A DNA stretch of 64,000 nt from RPQJ01 sp963823535 (GTDB taxonomy: Bacteria; Pseudomonadota; Gammaproteobacteria; Steroidobacterales; Steroidobacteraceae). The notes beneath the pieces are model-generated. The model did not search any database. It saw nothing but the letters and a program-made list of their open reading frames with translations, and had not been told where the DNA came from. The translations under genes and the position numbers were made by a program. Below are positions 1-8,819 of this stretch, piece after piece; within the stretch, counting starts at the first letter, position 1, and each line of letters starts with the position of its first letter. The stretch spans positions 372,001-436,000 of the forward strand of contig CAWGLZ010000004.1 in the NCBI GenBank assembly GCA_963823535.1, in the 5' to 3' direction.

Positions 1-457
1 ACATCTTGTAGGAGATCGGCTCGCGCGGCGCCCCTCGCTTGTGGACGCCGCCGGAGGCGCACGACTCGCGCTCGAAACGCGCCGGATCACCTTCGTAGGG
101 TCCGTTTCGCAGATCGAAGACCAGCGTCCCCGGGCTCGTGCTGAACAGCTTCGGGCAGAGCGCATGCGTCGAGCCGTGGAAGTCGATGCTGCAGAGTTCC
201 TGCTCCAGGCTGCGGTCGGCCGGCGAGTACTCGCCGCCCGGCATGTGCTCGAGGGCGACGCACTTCTCGATCGCCCCATTCGGCGACTTGAACGTGGTCA
301 CCATGCCACGCACGGCCGACGAAGCCTCCGTCGCGAGCGGCAGGCCGAGGAGGAGGGCGGCCGTGACGACGGCCGCACCGACCGTCGACCGCGATCGCAG
401 GGTCACGGTCCGGGCGAACGCCGGGCCAGGGAGATCAATGACGCGCAGACGCAACAT
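1..457 (-). CDS. Exported protein of unknown function, 3' end outside the window
   Basis: This reading frame runs leftward from an ATG at 457 and is still open at base 1, so 152 codons are visible and the C-terminus is missing. The first 45 or so residues look like an export signal: a basic start (MLRLRVIDLPG), then a hydrophobic stretch ending near LATEASS. The mature part is polar and Cys-containing (EKCVALEH, QELCSIDFHG, HALCPKLFST, RESCASGG), which fits a disulfide-bonded periplasmic or secreted protein. I do not recognise the family and assign no function. A second ATG at residue 52 is possible but would discard the signal. It diverges from the hydrolase gene at 599. Confidence 0.6.
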   Translation of the reverse strand, partial: MLRLRVIDLPGPAFARTVTLRSRSTVGAAVVTAALLLGLPLATEASSAVRGMVTTFKSPNGAIEKCVALEHMPGGEYSPADRSLEQELCSIDFHGSTHALCPKLFSTSPGTLVFDLRNGPYEGDPARFERESCASGGVHKRGAPREPISYKM

Positions 458-543
458 ACGCTCGGACGCGCGCCGAATTCCCAAAGGCCGGCGCGGAGTT
501 CCGCCTGTGGAAGAAAAACGACTTTTGAAACATAAGCTTACGT

Positions 544-572
544 TCGACATGCGTGGCGTACTCTGCTAAAAT
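544..572 (+). promoter_or_regulatory. Sigma70-type promoter for the 599 hydrolase gene
   Basis: TCGACA at 544-549 (one mismatch to TTGACA) and TAAAAT at 567-572 (one mismatch to TATAAT) are separated by exactly 17 bases. They lie in a noticeably AT-rich stretch, 26 bases before the ATG at 599. An AGGG ribosome-binding core follows close to the start codon. Inferred from sequence only. Confidence 0.5.
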
Positions 573-598
573 TCGCGGATATTTTGTCAGGGTTTTCC

Positions 599-1519
599 AT
601 GACGCGGCCTTCGTTTCGATGCCTCCTGACGCTGCTCCTGTTCGCAGCGCTTCCGGCCTTGGCGACGGCGGGTGCGACAGATCGACGCCTCGCGGACCTC
701 TGGTCGAGCGGGGACCCGGGTCTGCAGCACGGGCTCGAGGAAGTCCTGAGATCCCGGGGTCTCCAGGCCGCGGCCGGTACCGGTCGGCTCGCCGTCGTCA
801 TTGCCGACATCACCGACCCGCAGTCGCCGCGCGTAGCGGCGGTCAATGGCGACCGCATGATGTATGCGGCGAGCCTGCCCAAGATCGCCATCCTGCTGGG
901 CGCGATGGATACGATCCAGCGCGGCCGGGCGGTGCCTGACGCGGCGGTCGAGCAGGACATCGAGCAGATGATTCGCTACTCGAGCAATTCGGCGGCCACT
1001 CGCGTCCTCGAATGGGTCGGTCGTGACCGGCTGCTGGCCCTGCTGCAGTCGCCGCGCCTGCGCCTCTACGACCCTGAGCGCAACGGCGGGCTGTGGGTGG
1101 GCAAGGACTACGGCGGCAGCCCGGCCTACAGCCGTGACCCGCTGCACAATCTCTCGCACGGGGCCACGGCGATGCAGGTGGCGCGGCTGTTCCAGTTGCT
1201 CGAGGGCGGCCACCTGCTTGACACCGAACGCAGTGCGCGCATGAAGGCCGCACTCGGCAACCCGGGCATCCGCCACAAGTTCGTGAAAGGTCTCGAGTCG
1301 CGCCCCGGCGCCGTCGTCTATCGCAAGTCCGGCACCTGGCGCCAGTTTCACGCCGACGGGGCCCTGGTTGAATCCGGTGGCCGCAAGCTCGTGCTCGTGG
1401 GACTCGCCGAGGATCCGCAGGGCGGCGACTGGCTGGCCAGCATTGCAGCCCCGCTTCACGACCTCGCGCTCGCACAGCAGGACGATGGGTCGCGCCTCGC
1501 GCAGCGCCCGTCCCGCTGA
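599..1519 (+). CDS. Exported class A beta-lactamase-fold serine hydrolase
   Basis: A 306-residue protein. The ATG at 599 was chosen over an upstream TTG at 584 because it directly begins a signal peptide (basic MTRPSFR, hydrophobic to about residue 24) and follows a GGG-containing ribosome site. The penicillin-recognising triad is visible: S92-L-P-K95 (nucleophile and base), S128-S-N130 in the SDN position, and K243-S-G in the KTG position. The omega-loop ExxLN signature with the deacylating Glu of true class A beta-lactamases was not found. A peptidase, esterase or non-hydrolytic role is therefore as likely as beta-lactamase activity. It acts outside the inner membrane. The gene at 1557 encodes a second, divergent protein of the same fold in convergent orientation. 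Confidence 0.75.
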   Translation: MTRPSFRCLLTLLLFAALPALATAGATDRRLADLWSSGDPGLQHGLEEVLRSRGLQAAAGTGRLAVVIADITDPQSPRVAAVNGDRMMYAASLPKIAILLGAMDTIQRGRAVPDAAVEQDIEQMIRYSSNSAATRVLEWVGRDRLLALLQSPRLRLYDPERNGGLWVGKDYGGSPAYSRDPLHNLSHGATAMQVARLFQLLEGGHLLDTERSARMKAALGNPGIRHKFVKGLESRPGAVVYRKSGTWRQFHADGALVESGGRKLVLVGLAEDPQGGDWLASIAAPLHDLALAQQDDGSRLAQRPSR

Positions 1520-1556
1520 GACCTCCCGCTCGACCGCTGCCGTCTCCCGCACTGCC

Positions 1557-2846
1557 TCAACGCGAGGCCGCCGCGGGTCCCGCATGCATCCCTTCGACCA
1601 GGTGCTGGATTTCCGTGGCGAGCGCCTGGTGCGTGGCGGCCGAGTTCTTGCGCAGCACGTTCGAGATCAGGGTTACCGCGTAGTGCAGGCGTCGCTCGGT
1701 TGCGGGACTCTCGACGATCGCGACCGAGTTCATGTAGTTGCGCACGTTGCCGCGGTAGGGGCCACAGTTGAACCCCGGCTCCGGCTCGCAGCCATACAGC
1801 GACCCCGACTTGAAGTACACGGCGGCGTCCGCCAGCGCGGGCGACGAGGCGTAGCGGATGCGACGCTCGGTCATGTACAGCAGGCGCTTGACCTGGCGAC
1901 TGGACCATTCGTCGACCAGGCGTCCCTGCTCCATGCGCAGCACCAGTTCCATCAGCTCGCGCGCCGTCCCATAGCTGTTGCCGACGCCCGTAACCAGCCG
2001 CTTGCCCTCGGCGGTGAAAAAGCTTCCCTGCCGCAGCATGCCCACGTCGAGGCCGTTGCGGGTGAGCGGCTCGACGAAGGTACGGTCGAACAGCGCGGTC
2101 AGGTCGCGGTGGGGCGTTTCGTGGAAGAAGCGCTCGATCTCCGCGTCCGGTACCGGATAGCGGGTGCCGAAATGGCGCAGCAGCATCGCCTCGCGCATGA
2201 CCATGGAGGCCGCGGAATTCGAGCTGACGGACAGCATCCAGTCCAGCCATTCGAAGAGTGACCCCTGGTCGCCGTCCCGGACCGGACGCCGGACCAGGCT
2301 CTTCGTTGCGGGATCGAACAGGCGGATCGTGTGATGGTCCCAGTGTGCAAACGCGTCTGCAGTCACCCGCGTGGACTTCAGGACCGCAGTTCGCCGGGCG
2401 ACGTCGTCCGGCCAGGCGTCGGCCAGTGCCTGGAACAGCGCCGTCGCGACCACCAGCTTGCCCACGCTGCCGACGTTCTGCTGGTAGTCACCCCGGTGCT
2501 CTGCGTAGCGCGGTTGCCGCGGATCGGTGAGGTCCAGGACGGCGATTCCGTAGCGATCCGCCTCCGCGCCCAGCATGCGTACGATACTCGCGGTGAACAC
2601 CGGGTCGGGTGCCGGCAGGTCGAGGTCCCGGTGGGCAAGCAGCCGCAGGTCGACTGCGCCGGTCGGCAGCAGCGCCCCCGGCGGTTGCTTGACGTCCCGA
2701 ACCTGGCCGTCGTTGGCGAGACGCGAACCCTCGACGCGCCGGATGCCGGTGTCCGCGTAGCCGTCGAGCGGCCAGGCGTCGCCGCCACGGGGTGCGAGGA
2801 GCAGCAGTCCCAGTACGAGCCCACCGAGCGTGCCTGCGTGCTTCAT
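1557..2846 (-). CDS. Exported beta-lactamase-fold serine hydrolase, long form
   Basis: A 429-residue exported protein with an N-terminal signal (about residues 1-24) and roughly 60 extra residues before the catalytic domain. The same motif series as in the 599 gene is present: S127-V-G-K130, S208-S-N210 and K346-S-G. Two Cys near residues 353 and 361 could form a disulfide beside the active site. No omega-loop ExxLN is evident, so a beta-lactamase label would be premature. Its ATG overlaps the TGA of the upstream phosphotransferase gene (ATGA, 2843-2846), which indicates translational coupling and suggests both exported products are needed together. The two hydrolases share motifs but differ in length and loops, so they are old relatives, not a recent duplication. 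Confidence 0.75.
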   Translation of the reverse strand: MKHAGTLGGLVLGLLLLAPRGGDAWPLDGYADTGIRRVEGSRLANDGQVRDVKQPPGALLPTGAVDLRLLAHRDLDLPAPDPVFTASIVRMLGAEADRYGIAVLDLTDPRQPRYAEHRGDYQQNVGSVGKLVVATALFQALADAWPDDVARRTAVLKSTRVTADAFAHWDHHTIRLFDPATKSLVRRPVRDGDQGSLFEWLDWMLSVSSNSAASMVMREAMLLRHFGTRYPVPDAEIERFFHETPHRDLTALFDRTFVEPLTRNGLDVGMLRQGSFFTAEGKRLVTGVGNSYGTARELMELVLRMEQGRLVDEWSSRQVKRLLYMTERRIRYASSPALADAAVYFKSGSLYGCEPEPGFNCGPYRGNVRNYMNSVAIVESPATERRLHYAVTLISNVLRKNSAATHQALATEIQHLVEGMHAGPAAASR

Positions 2847-5773
2847 CGCGTGGGTACCTCGCTCATGTCGACGCTCGCGGCGGCGCGCTGCCGCACCGAG
2901 CGGTCCATCGCCTGCAGGTAGCTGCTGCCGCGGGCCTTGCGACTCTCGAGGAACGGTCGGATCTGCAGCAACTGCAGCTTGCCGTCCTGGAACGCAAACT
3001 CGACGTCTGCGGGTGCCGGGCGGCCCTGGTCGTCGGTGATGGGTGGGAACCTGCGGGGAATTTCCCCCGAGATGTCGACGAGCTGACGAATCTCGGTCGG
3101 GCCCAGCAGCGTCTCGCGACCGCTCGCCGGCAGTTCGTCGACGCCGCCGCGCGGATTCGGCACGTGGCGGGTCGGGGCGCTGGCCACGGCCAGCAGCTGC
3201 GCCCGACCGGTCCTGCGGTCGATCCGCAGGGATTCGGCCGATTGTCCCTCGACGGCGCCGCCGACGCCCTCGTTGACCGCGACGGACAGGAAGTCGCGAT
3301 CACCCGTAGCGACGTCTGCCGTGATCATCACCCCCGAGGAGTCCGCAGGGACGGTCTTGAGCAGCAGGACCGCAGGGTAGACGTGCTCGGGCCCGTCCAT
3401 GTGCGTGTTTCGCCAGGCGAATGCCCGTCGCGTGAACGGCGATGCCCAGACCTCCATCAGTGACCGGATGATGTTGTCGAGGCCGATCACGTTCGGCACG
3501 GTGAGGTTCAACCCCGCCCCGGTGAAGCCCGGCAGATCCTCGACGTTGGTGTCGGAGCGGATGAACACGCCCACGCCATCCACCGTGCCGAAGACCTCCC
3601 GCATGTTGCGCGCCAGGGCAGCGCGGAATTCGGGTCCCGGGTCCGTGCTGACGATGCGCTGGTAGATCGCTGCACGCAGCTTCTCGTACTCGGCATCCTG
3701 CGCGGCGCCGTGCGGCATCGCCTCGATGCGCCTGAACTCGCTGGCCATGGTTTCGAACATGGTCCGGCCGCTGTTGCCGTAGGGTCGATCGAGGACCACC
3801 TTGCGGAACATGCCGAAAGGGATCGCTACGCCCGGCGCGACCTTGTCGGGAAAGGCGCGACGCAGCTCGCCGAGCTTTGCCGCCTTGGGCCCGACGATCC
3901 GGCCCGAGTCGTCGGCCCGCAGCGCGTCCAGGCTGACGAAGTCGCGAACCGTCAGGTCGAGCTTCTCGAGGTCCGGATGGATGACGACGTCGCCCGTCGC
4001 GGTCTCGAAATAGACGTCCCACTCCGGTCCGTCCGGCAGGATCTCGGCGATACCGGCAGGGCTCACGGCCAGTACGACGCGCTTGCCGTCGTGAGCGCGC
4101 ACGCGCTCGATGGCGGCAGGGCTCACCGCGACATTCGGAATGCCGAGATTGCGTGCGAGCAGTTGCACGTGCGAGAGCGGGTTGCCTTCGCCGGCGGTGA
4201 GGATACCTGCCACCGGCGGAAGTTCGGCTACGGTCTCCGGCAGCAGGTAGATGCCGTCACTGCGGAACCCGCCGACACGCGCCATGTCGGGCCGGGTCAC
4301 CAGCACGCCGCGGGCGAGACCCGGGTTCAGTGCGCGGAAGCCGGCGCCCACGTCCTCGTCGAACAGCTTGTGCCGCACGCCGGCGAGACGGTCGCCGTCA
4401 CGCGCGAGCGTGTCCAGGATGCGGGAGTAGGCGAGCAGCGGGCTGCTGCGCAACTGGTCCTGCACGAAAAGCTCGGCGTGCGGCTCGATCTCGGTGAGCT
4501 TGGCCATCGCCGGCAGGAAGTGGAATCCGAGTCCCTGGGACGCCCAGCCCGGCACGCGACCCAGGTAGCCCAGCGCGTCGAGGTATTCCCGCAGCGGCAA
4601 CGAGCCCTGCTGAAGGCTGGCGATGACCGGCTGCAGGCTCTCGCGCTCGCGCTTGCGCAGTACTCCCGTCCCGTAGGCGGCGTCGATGGCCGACGCCAGG
4701 GCCCGGATCCGCTGCTGTCGCGTCAGGCGGTCCACGTCGCGCGCCAGTTCGGCACCTGCACGGAAGTGTTCCGCCTCGACCTGCAGGCTGAGCTCGAGCA
4801 GCCCGAGTCGCGCGGCCGCGCCTTGCGTGCCCGCCAGGGAATCACGCAGGGTCGTCAACAGCCGGCCGGTCGCGGCGTGTGTCGCCACTGCCGATCGGTC
4901 CTGCTCCAGTTCCGTCGCAGCCGCGCGCAACGCCCCGGCCACGGCCGGGCTCGTCGATCCCGCGGCCGCCTGCGCACGCAGCGTCTCGGTGAGCGGTGCC
5001 GATTGATAGACCGCGTCGATCTCGGCGGCGAGCTGCGCCATGTCGCTCTTGAGCTTCGGGTCGCTCACGCCCTTGGCGTACTCGCGGACCTGCTCGGCGT
5101 CGCCGGCATCCGGTGAACCGTGGATCTTGGCGCGCAGCCGCTGGAACTTCGGGTCTCGCTCGGCGAGGCTGGCCGACAGCTGCCGGACCTTCTGCACCGA
5201 GGCCGAGTCGGCCCCGTGCGGCAGCGACCGAACGCCGATCCGGAGTTCCGGGTAATGCAGGTCCAGCCACTCTGGGCGCGATGCGAGCTCGAGCAGAAGC
5301 GCGCGGCTGCCGGCCCGCTCATCTTCCTCCTGGATCGCGCCTCGGTAGAAGAGGGCGCGGCGCAGAATCCAGCCGTCGTCCACCGCCATGAGATAGCGCT
5401 CGATGAGCATCTGGCGGTACATGTCGATGAAGTGCGGGTCGCTGACCGCCTTCGCCGGATCGACGCCGGCCAGCAGATTGGCGACGTAATAGCCCTCGGC
5501 ACGCAGCGTCCGGGTCCTGTCGCTCCATTGTCCGTGCTGGTGCCCGCCGCCGTGGGGCTGGCACGCGTACGCCGCCGGCGGCAGGACCGTGCCGTCCGCG
5601 CAGAACCACTTGACCGAGTCGAACGGGCCTCGTGGGTCCTGCTTCATCTGCTCGATCCAGCCGCGGTACTGCGCGACATCGTCGGCGCGGGCCGGCGCGA
5701 GACCGGTCGTTGAGATGCAGAGAATCGCGGCGGCGGCGCAGGCGGTTGCTCGAGTCGTCAGGGTACTGTTCAT
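2843..5773 (-). CDS. Exported PEP-synthase/glucan-water-dikinase-like phosphotransferase
   Basis: A 976-residue protein with a clear signal peptide (residues 1-30, ending PARA). Residues 31-480 are mostly helical, with a His-rich patch near 74-80 (HGGGHQH). A swivelling phosphohistidine domain follows; its motif GEGNPLSHVQLLARNLGIP places the candidate phospho-His at H535. The C-terminal third (about 625-942) is the ATP-grasp domain of PPDK/PEP synthase: GPKAAKLGEL near 628, FIRSDTNVEDLPGFTGAG at 737-754, and DVEFAFQDGKLQLLQIRP at 923-940. The order His domain then ATP-grasp is that of glucan water dikinases and reversed relative to PpsA. The PEP-binding TIM barrel is missing, so PEP synthesis is unlikely. 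Export is puzzling for an ATP enzyme. The acceptor is unknown. Confidence 0.7.
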   Translation of the reverse strand: MNSTLTTRATACAAAAILCISTTGLAPARADDVAQYRGWIEQMKQDPRGPFDSVKWFCADGTVLPPAAYACQPHGGGHQHGQWSDRTRTLRAEGYYVANLLAGVDPAKAVSDPHFIDMYRQMLIERYLMAVDDGWILRRALFYRGAIQEEDERAGSRALLLELASRPEWLDLHYPELRIGVRSLPHGADSASVQKVRQLSASLAERDPKFQRLRAKIHGSPDAGDAEQVREYAKGVSDPKLKSDMAQLAAEIDAVYQSAPLTETLRAQAAAGSTSPAVAGALRAAATELEQDRSAVATHAATGRLLTTLRDSLAGTQGAAARLGLLELSLQVEAEHFRAGAELARDVDRLTRQQRIRALASAIDAAYGTGVLRKRERESLQPVIASLQQGSLPLREYLDALGYLGRVPGWASQGLGFHFLPAMAKLTEIEPHAELFVQDQLRSSPLLAYSRILDTLARDGDRLAGVRHKLFDEDVGAGFRALNPGLARGVLVTRPDMARVGGFRSDGIYLLPETVAELPPVAGILTAGEGNPLSHVQLLARNLGIPNVAVSPAAIERVRAHDGKRVVLAVSPAGIAEILPDGPEWDVYFETATGDVVIHPDLEKLDLTVRDFVSLDALRADDSGRIVGPKAAKLGELRRAFPDKVAPGVAIPFGMFRKVVLDRPYGNSGRTMFETMASEFRRIEAMPHGAAQDAEYEKLRAAIYQRIVSTDPGPEFRAALARNMREVFGTVDGVGVFIRSDTNVEDLPGFTGAGLNLTVPNVIGLDNIIRSLMEVWASPFTRRAFAWRNTHMDGPEHVYPAVLLLKTVPADSSGVMITADVATGDRDFLSVAVNEGVGGAVEGQSAESLRIDRRTGRAQLLAVASAPTRHVPNPRGGVDELPASGRETLLGPTEIRQLVDISGEIPRRFPPITDDQGRPAPADVEFAFQDGKLQLLQIRPFLESRKARGSSYLQAMDRSVRQRAAASVDMSEVPTR

Positions 5774-5971
5774 GGGCTCGGGGACATCATCGTTGGGCCA
5801 ACCCAGCTTGATACCGCAATCCTGACGAACGAGGCTATCCGGATTGCGAACGGGCCTGTCGGGGAGCGAGCTCGGGTCCGAGGCGCCCGCCCTGACCCGC
5901 GCGGTGGTCCCGGTCGCGGTTGTGGGCTAATCTCGGTTGCGATCAACGTCGAATCGTCCGCTGGAGGGGTG

Positions 5972-6952
5972 ATGCACTCGGCTGCCGGCGCCGCTATTGG
6001 CGAAACAAGTCTCCTGCGCTTTCGCAGCGATGATCTCGACGAGGTCAGGGGGTTCGTGCGCCACCACTTCGGTGATCACTCGCGTGTGCCTCAGCGGCCC
6101 GGGCCGCTCGGCTTCGAGATCGTCGTATCCCGCGGTCCCCGGAGTTTCGCCGGTCGGCAGTCGCAGGCGACTCCGACCACTGTGCGTGCCGCGGTGCGAT
6201 CAGTCACGGTCCACCTGCCGATGCAGCGAGGGGCAGAGTATCGAGTCGGCCGGCGACTCCTGCGATCGCGCCCGGAGGTCGCCGTCCTCCTGACCCCCGG
6301 CGTCGACTACACGGTGCGTGCTGCCCCGGACCGGGCGCACGGGTTCGGCCTCGATGTGTCGCTGCTCAAGAAGGAGCTCGAGGTTCGCGGCGGGTCCCGG
6401 GCGGGTTCATGGCACCTGCAGTGCCTCGAGCTGCCGCTGATGCCGGCGGAGTCGGCTGAGTTCCGCCATCTCACGGATGCACACGTTGCCGCGGCCTGCG
6501 GCAGTCCGGATCGCCGCAGTGTCGAGGGCATCCGCGCGATCGAGCAGCGCGTCGCGCGCTGGCTGGCGACGCGCGTTGCGCAGGCCTCCGGGCTGGCGCC
6601 CTTGTCGTCGTCGAGCCGTGAGGTCGCAGAGCGCGTTGAAGCATGGATACGCGGGCATGTTTCGCAGGCGATTACGCTCGATCAATTGAGCGCCGTAGGG
6701 GGCGTCAGCCGTCGGACGCTGCAAAAAGCTTGTCTTGCGCGCTGGGGTCAGTCGCCCCTCGAACTCGTCGTCTCCCGTCGACTGGACGTCGTCCGCACCT
6801 GGCTGGCGGCGGATCCACTCGCGATGACGGTCACGGAGGCCGCCGTCCGCGGCGGCTTCACGCATCTCGGCCGCTTCTCGGTCCAGTACAAGCAGGCTTT
6901 CGGGGAGTCGCCGTCGGATACGCTCGCGAAGCGCCGCCGGCAAGCCGCGTAG
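5972..6952 (+). CDS. AraC-family transcriptional regulator
   Basis: A 326-residue cytoplasmic regulator. The ATG at 5972 has a GGAGG ribosome site starting at 5963; an adjacent GTG at 5969 is the only competitor. The N-terminal 200 residues form a cupin-like sensing region of the AraC-binding-domain type. Residues from about 225 hold the double helix-turn-helix (ITLDQLSAVGGVSRRTLQKA, then MTVTEAAVRGGFTHLGRFSV and the conserved YKQAFGESPSDTL ending), which places it firmly in AraC/XylS. The gene diverges from the exported phosphotransferase operon across 198 bases, so that operon is a possible target, but no operator was identified. The effector is unknown. Confidence 0.85.
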   Translation: MHSAAGAAIGETSLLRFRSDDLDEVRGFVRHHFGDHSRVPQRPGPLGFEIVVSRGPRSFAGRQSQATPTTVRAAVRSVTVHLPMQRGAEYRVGRRLLRSRPEVAVLLTPGVDYTVRAAPDRAHGFGLDVSLLKKELEVRGGSRAGSWHLQCLELPLMPAESAEFRHLTDAHVAAACGSPDRRSVEGIRAIEQRVARWLATRVAQASGLAPLSSSSREVAERVEAWIRGHVSQAITLDQLSAVGGVSRRTLQKACLARWGQSPLELVVSRRLDVVRTWLAADPLAMTVTEAAVRGGFTHLGRFSVQYKQAFGESPSDTLAKRRRQAA

Positions 6953-7040
6953 CCATGAGTTGCACGTGGCCAGCCCGCGCGGTCAGGCCCGGAGTCGGCC
7001 AGTGCCACCGCATCTAGGTCGACGTGGGCAAGCAGGGCGC

Positions 7041-7439
7041 TCATTCGACTGTCCAGTCCGAGCAACAGCGGATCGTCGCAGACCAGTTCGTCTCGCCCAC
7101 GGATCTTGCGTACCGGGCTTCCATGGGCACCATGCCCTCGAAGTGCAGTCCGACTCGGTCGCCCGACTTCCAGGTGAGCTCGATGGTCTGGTCGGGATAG
7201 TGCCGCGTGGTCTGTGACGGCCGCCCGCCCGCGTAGGAATCTACGACCCTGCAACGGTAGCGGTGGTGCTGACCGTTGACGATCACGCCGCAGACCGGCT
7301 CGGACTCCTCCCGTCGCCCGCGGTTCTCACGACCTTGCGAACCTCGCACATCGCTTCGGCGGTATGGGTGCGCGTCTATGCCGAAATGCGACCGAAGCGG
7401 CGCTTCGTCGACCCACCTGGCATGGCGAGGACCGGGCAT
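7041..7439 (-). CDS. Small conserved-looking hypothetical protein, start uncertain
   Basis: The frame encodes up to 132 residues. The middle looks like a genuine protein: VCGVIVNGQHHRYRC, then YAGGRPSQTTRHYPDQTIEL, WKSGDRVGLHFEGMVPMEAR and a GETNW near the end. These read as a compact beta-rich domain with two Cys. The first 45 or so residues are Arg-rich, low in hydrophobics and not signal-like, so the real start may be the GTG at the VIVNGQ position, or a signal peptide may have been lost. The end (SATIRCCSDWTVE) also looks less protein-like than the core, so a frameshifted or decaying gene is possible. No function can be assigned. It lies in the 505-base interval between the AraC gene and the lipoprotein gene; the rest of that interval shows nothing else. 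Confidence 0.4.
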   Translation of the reverse strand: MPGPRHARWVDEAPLRSHFGIDAHPYRRSDVRGSQGRENRGRREESEPVCGVIVNGQHHRYRCRVVDSYAGGRPSQTTRHYPDQTIELTWKSGDRVGLHFEGMVPMEARYARSVGETNWSATIRCCSDWTVE

Positions 7440-7457
7440 AGTGATTAGAGTCGAGGC

Positions 7458-8783
7458 ATGATTCTGCTACCGGCACGTCTTCGGGGAATTGCCATCCTGC
7501 TCGTCGGGTGGCTCGCTGCCTGTACGGCGGCACCACCGCAGGTCTCGGGTGACCCGGAACCGCCGCCGATTCCCCTCGAGCGGGTCCAGGTCCTCGAGCA
7601 GGACGGCGTGACCGTCCGGCTGTCGATCCCCACCGAGGCCGCGGCGGCGCGGCACTTCGGCGTGGAATTCGCCCGGCATGGCATCCAGCCGATCTGGCTC
7701 CGTGTCGAGAACAACAGCGATACGGACTTCTGGCTGCTGCCCATCGCGATCGACCCCGACTACTACTCGCCGGACGAGGTCGCCTACGTGACCGCCGTTG
7801 ATCTTCCCAAGGACGAACGCGCCGCGTCGGTCGGAATCTTCCGCGCCAATGCAATGCCGTTCTTCCACCGGGCCGGAAGCGCCAGCGAAGGCTACGTATA
7901 CGCCTCGTACGTCCGTGGGGGGCGCTTCGTCGACGTCCGCCTGGCGGGTCACCGCAAGAGCCTCCGGCTGCGCTTCGCCGTGCTGCTGCCGACCGAGGGT
8001 TTCGACTACGAGCGCTCGGCGCTTCGGCAGTTGTATGCGCAGGTGGACGACTTTCCGGACCTCACGCTGCCGGAGCTGCGCGAGCGCCTGCGCGGACTGC
8101 CCTGCTGCACGACCAACGCGGACGGCTCGGGTGAGGGCGACCCACTCAACATCGTGCTGGTCGGCAGCGGCGAAGACGCGATCGCGGCGCTGACGGCGAG
8201 CGGCTGGAGCTTTACCGAGGCGATCACCGCGGACAGCATTCGACGGCTGGTCGGCGCAGCCATCGCCGAGAAGTCCTTCGTCACCGCCCCGGTCAGTTCG
8301 CTCTATGCGTTCGGGCGCAAACAGGACGTCGCACTCCAGCGCGGCCGCTCGACCATCGCGCAGCGCAATCACATGCGCCTCTGGCTGGCCCCGTACCGCT
8401 GCGAGGGGCAACCGGTGTGGGTCGGGCAGGTGAGTCGGGACATCGGCGTCAAGGCCACGACCAGGTCACCGACGCTGACGACGCACGTGATCGACCCGCT
8501 GGTCGACGAATCGAGGGAATACCTGTTGTCCAGCCTGCTGCACCACGACGCCGTCTCCCGTTTTGCGTTCGTGAAAGGTGTCGGCGAGGCGAGCCCGGAG
8601 AGGCCGAGGTTCAACCTGACCGACGACCCGTATTTCACCGACGGCAACCGGCTGGTGGTCTGGCTGTCGAGCGAGCCGGTCCCGCCGGACCGGGCCGAGA
8701 ACCTGTACTGGAACCAATCGACGGATCCTGTCCTGGAGGGCAGGGGCGAATACTCCAAGGTGCCGTCCCACGCCGATCGGTGA
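7458..8783 (+). CDS. Lipoprotein with LssY C-terminal domain
   Basis: A 441-residue envelope lipoprotein. The signal ends in the lipobox LAAC, so Cys22 should be lipidated. The N-terminal half resembles an extracytoplasmic beta-sandwich. From about residue 230 the LssY_C signature appears: NIVLVGSGEDAIAALTASGW, then VSSLYAFGRKQDVALQRGR, HMRLWLAPYRCEGQPVWVGQ and VSRDIGV, followed by a THVIDP block and a REYLLSSLL block. LssY_C was named from the Legionella lss type I secretion locus; its biochemical role is not established and no secretion genes are adjacent here. The gene is followed after 36 bases by sstT, but common transcription is not obvious. Confidence 0.7.
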   Translation: MILLPARLRGIAILLVGWLAACTAAPPQVSGDPEPPPIPLERVQVLEQDGVTVRLSIPTEAAAARHFGVEFARHGIQPIWLRVENNSDTDFWLLPIAIDPDYYSPDEVAYVTAVDLPKDERAASVGIFRANAMPFFHRAGSASEGYVYASYVRGGRFVDVRLAGHRKSLRLRFAVLLPTEGFDYERSALRQLYAQVDDFPDLTLPELRERLRGLPCCTTNADGSGEGDPLNIVLVGSGEDAIAALTASGWSFTEAITADSIRRLVGAAIAEKSFVTAPVSSLYAFGRKQDVALQRGRSTIAQRNHMRLWLAPYRCEGQPVWVGQVSRDIGVKATTRSPTLTTHVIDPLVDESREYLLSSLLHHDAVSRFAFVKGVGEASPERPRFNLTDDPYFTDGNRLVVWLSSEPVPPDRAENLYWNQSTDPVLEGRGEYSKVPSHADR

Positions 8784-8819
8784 GCATCCGCCTCTGCGGA
8801 CGGCGATCACGGTCGCGAT

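Noticed and set aside
599..2846. Antibiotic-resistance beta-lactamases
   Set aside because: SxxK, SxN and KSG are present, but the omega-loop Glu motif was not found and the surroundings are not resistance-related, so only the fold is claimed.
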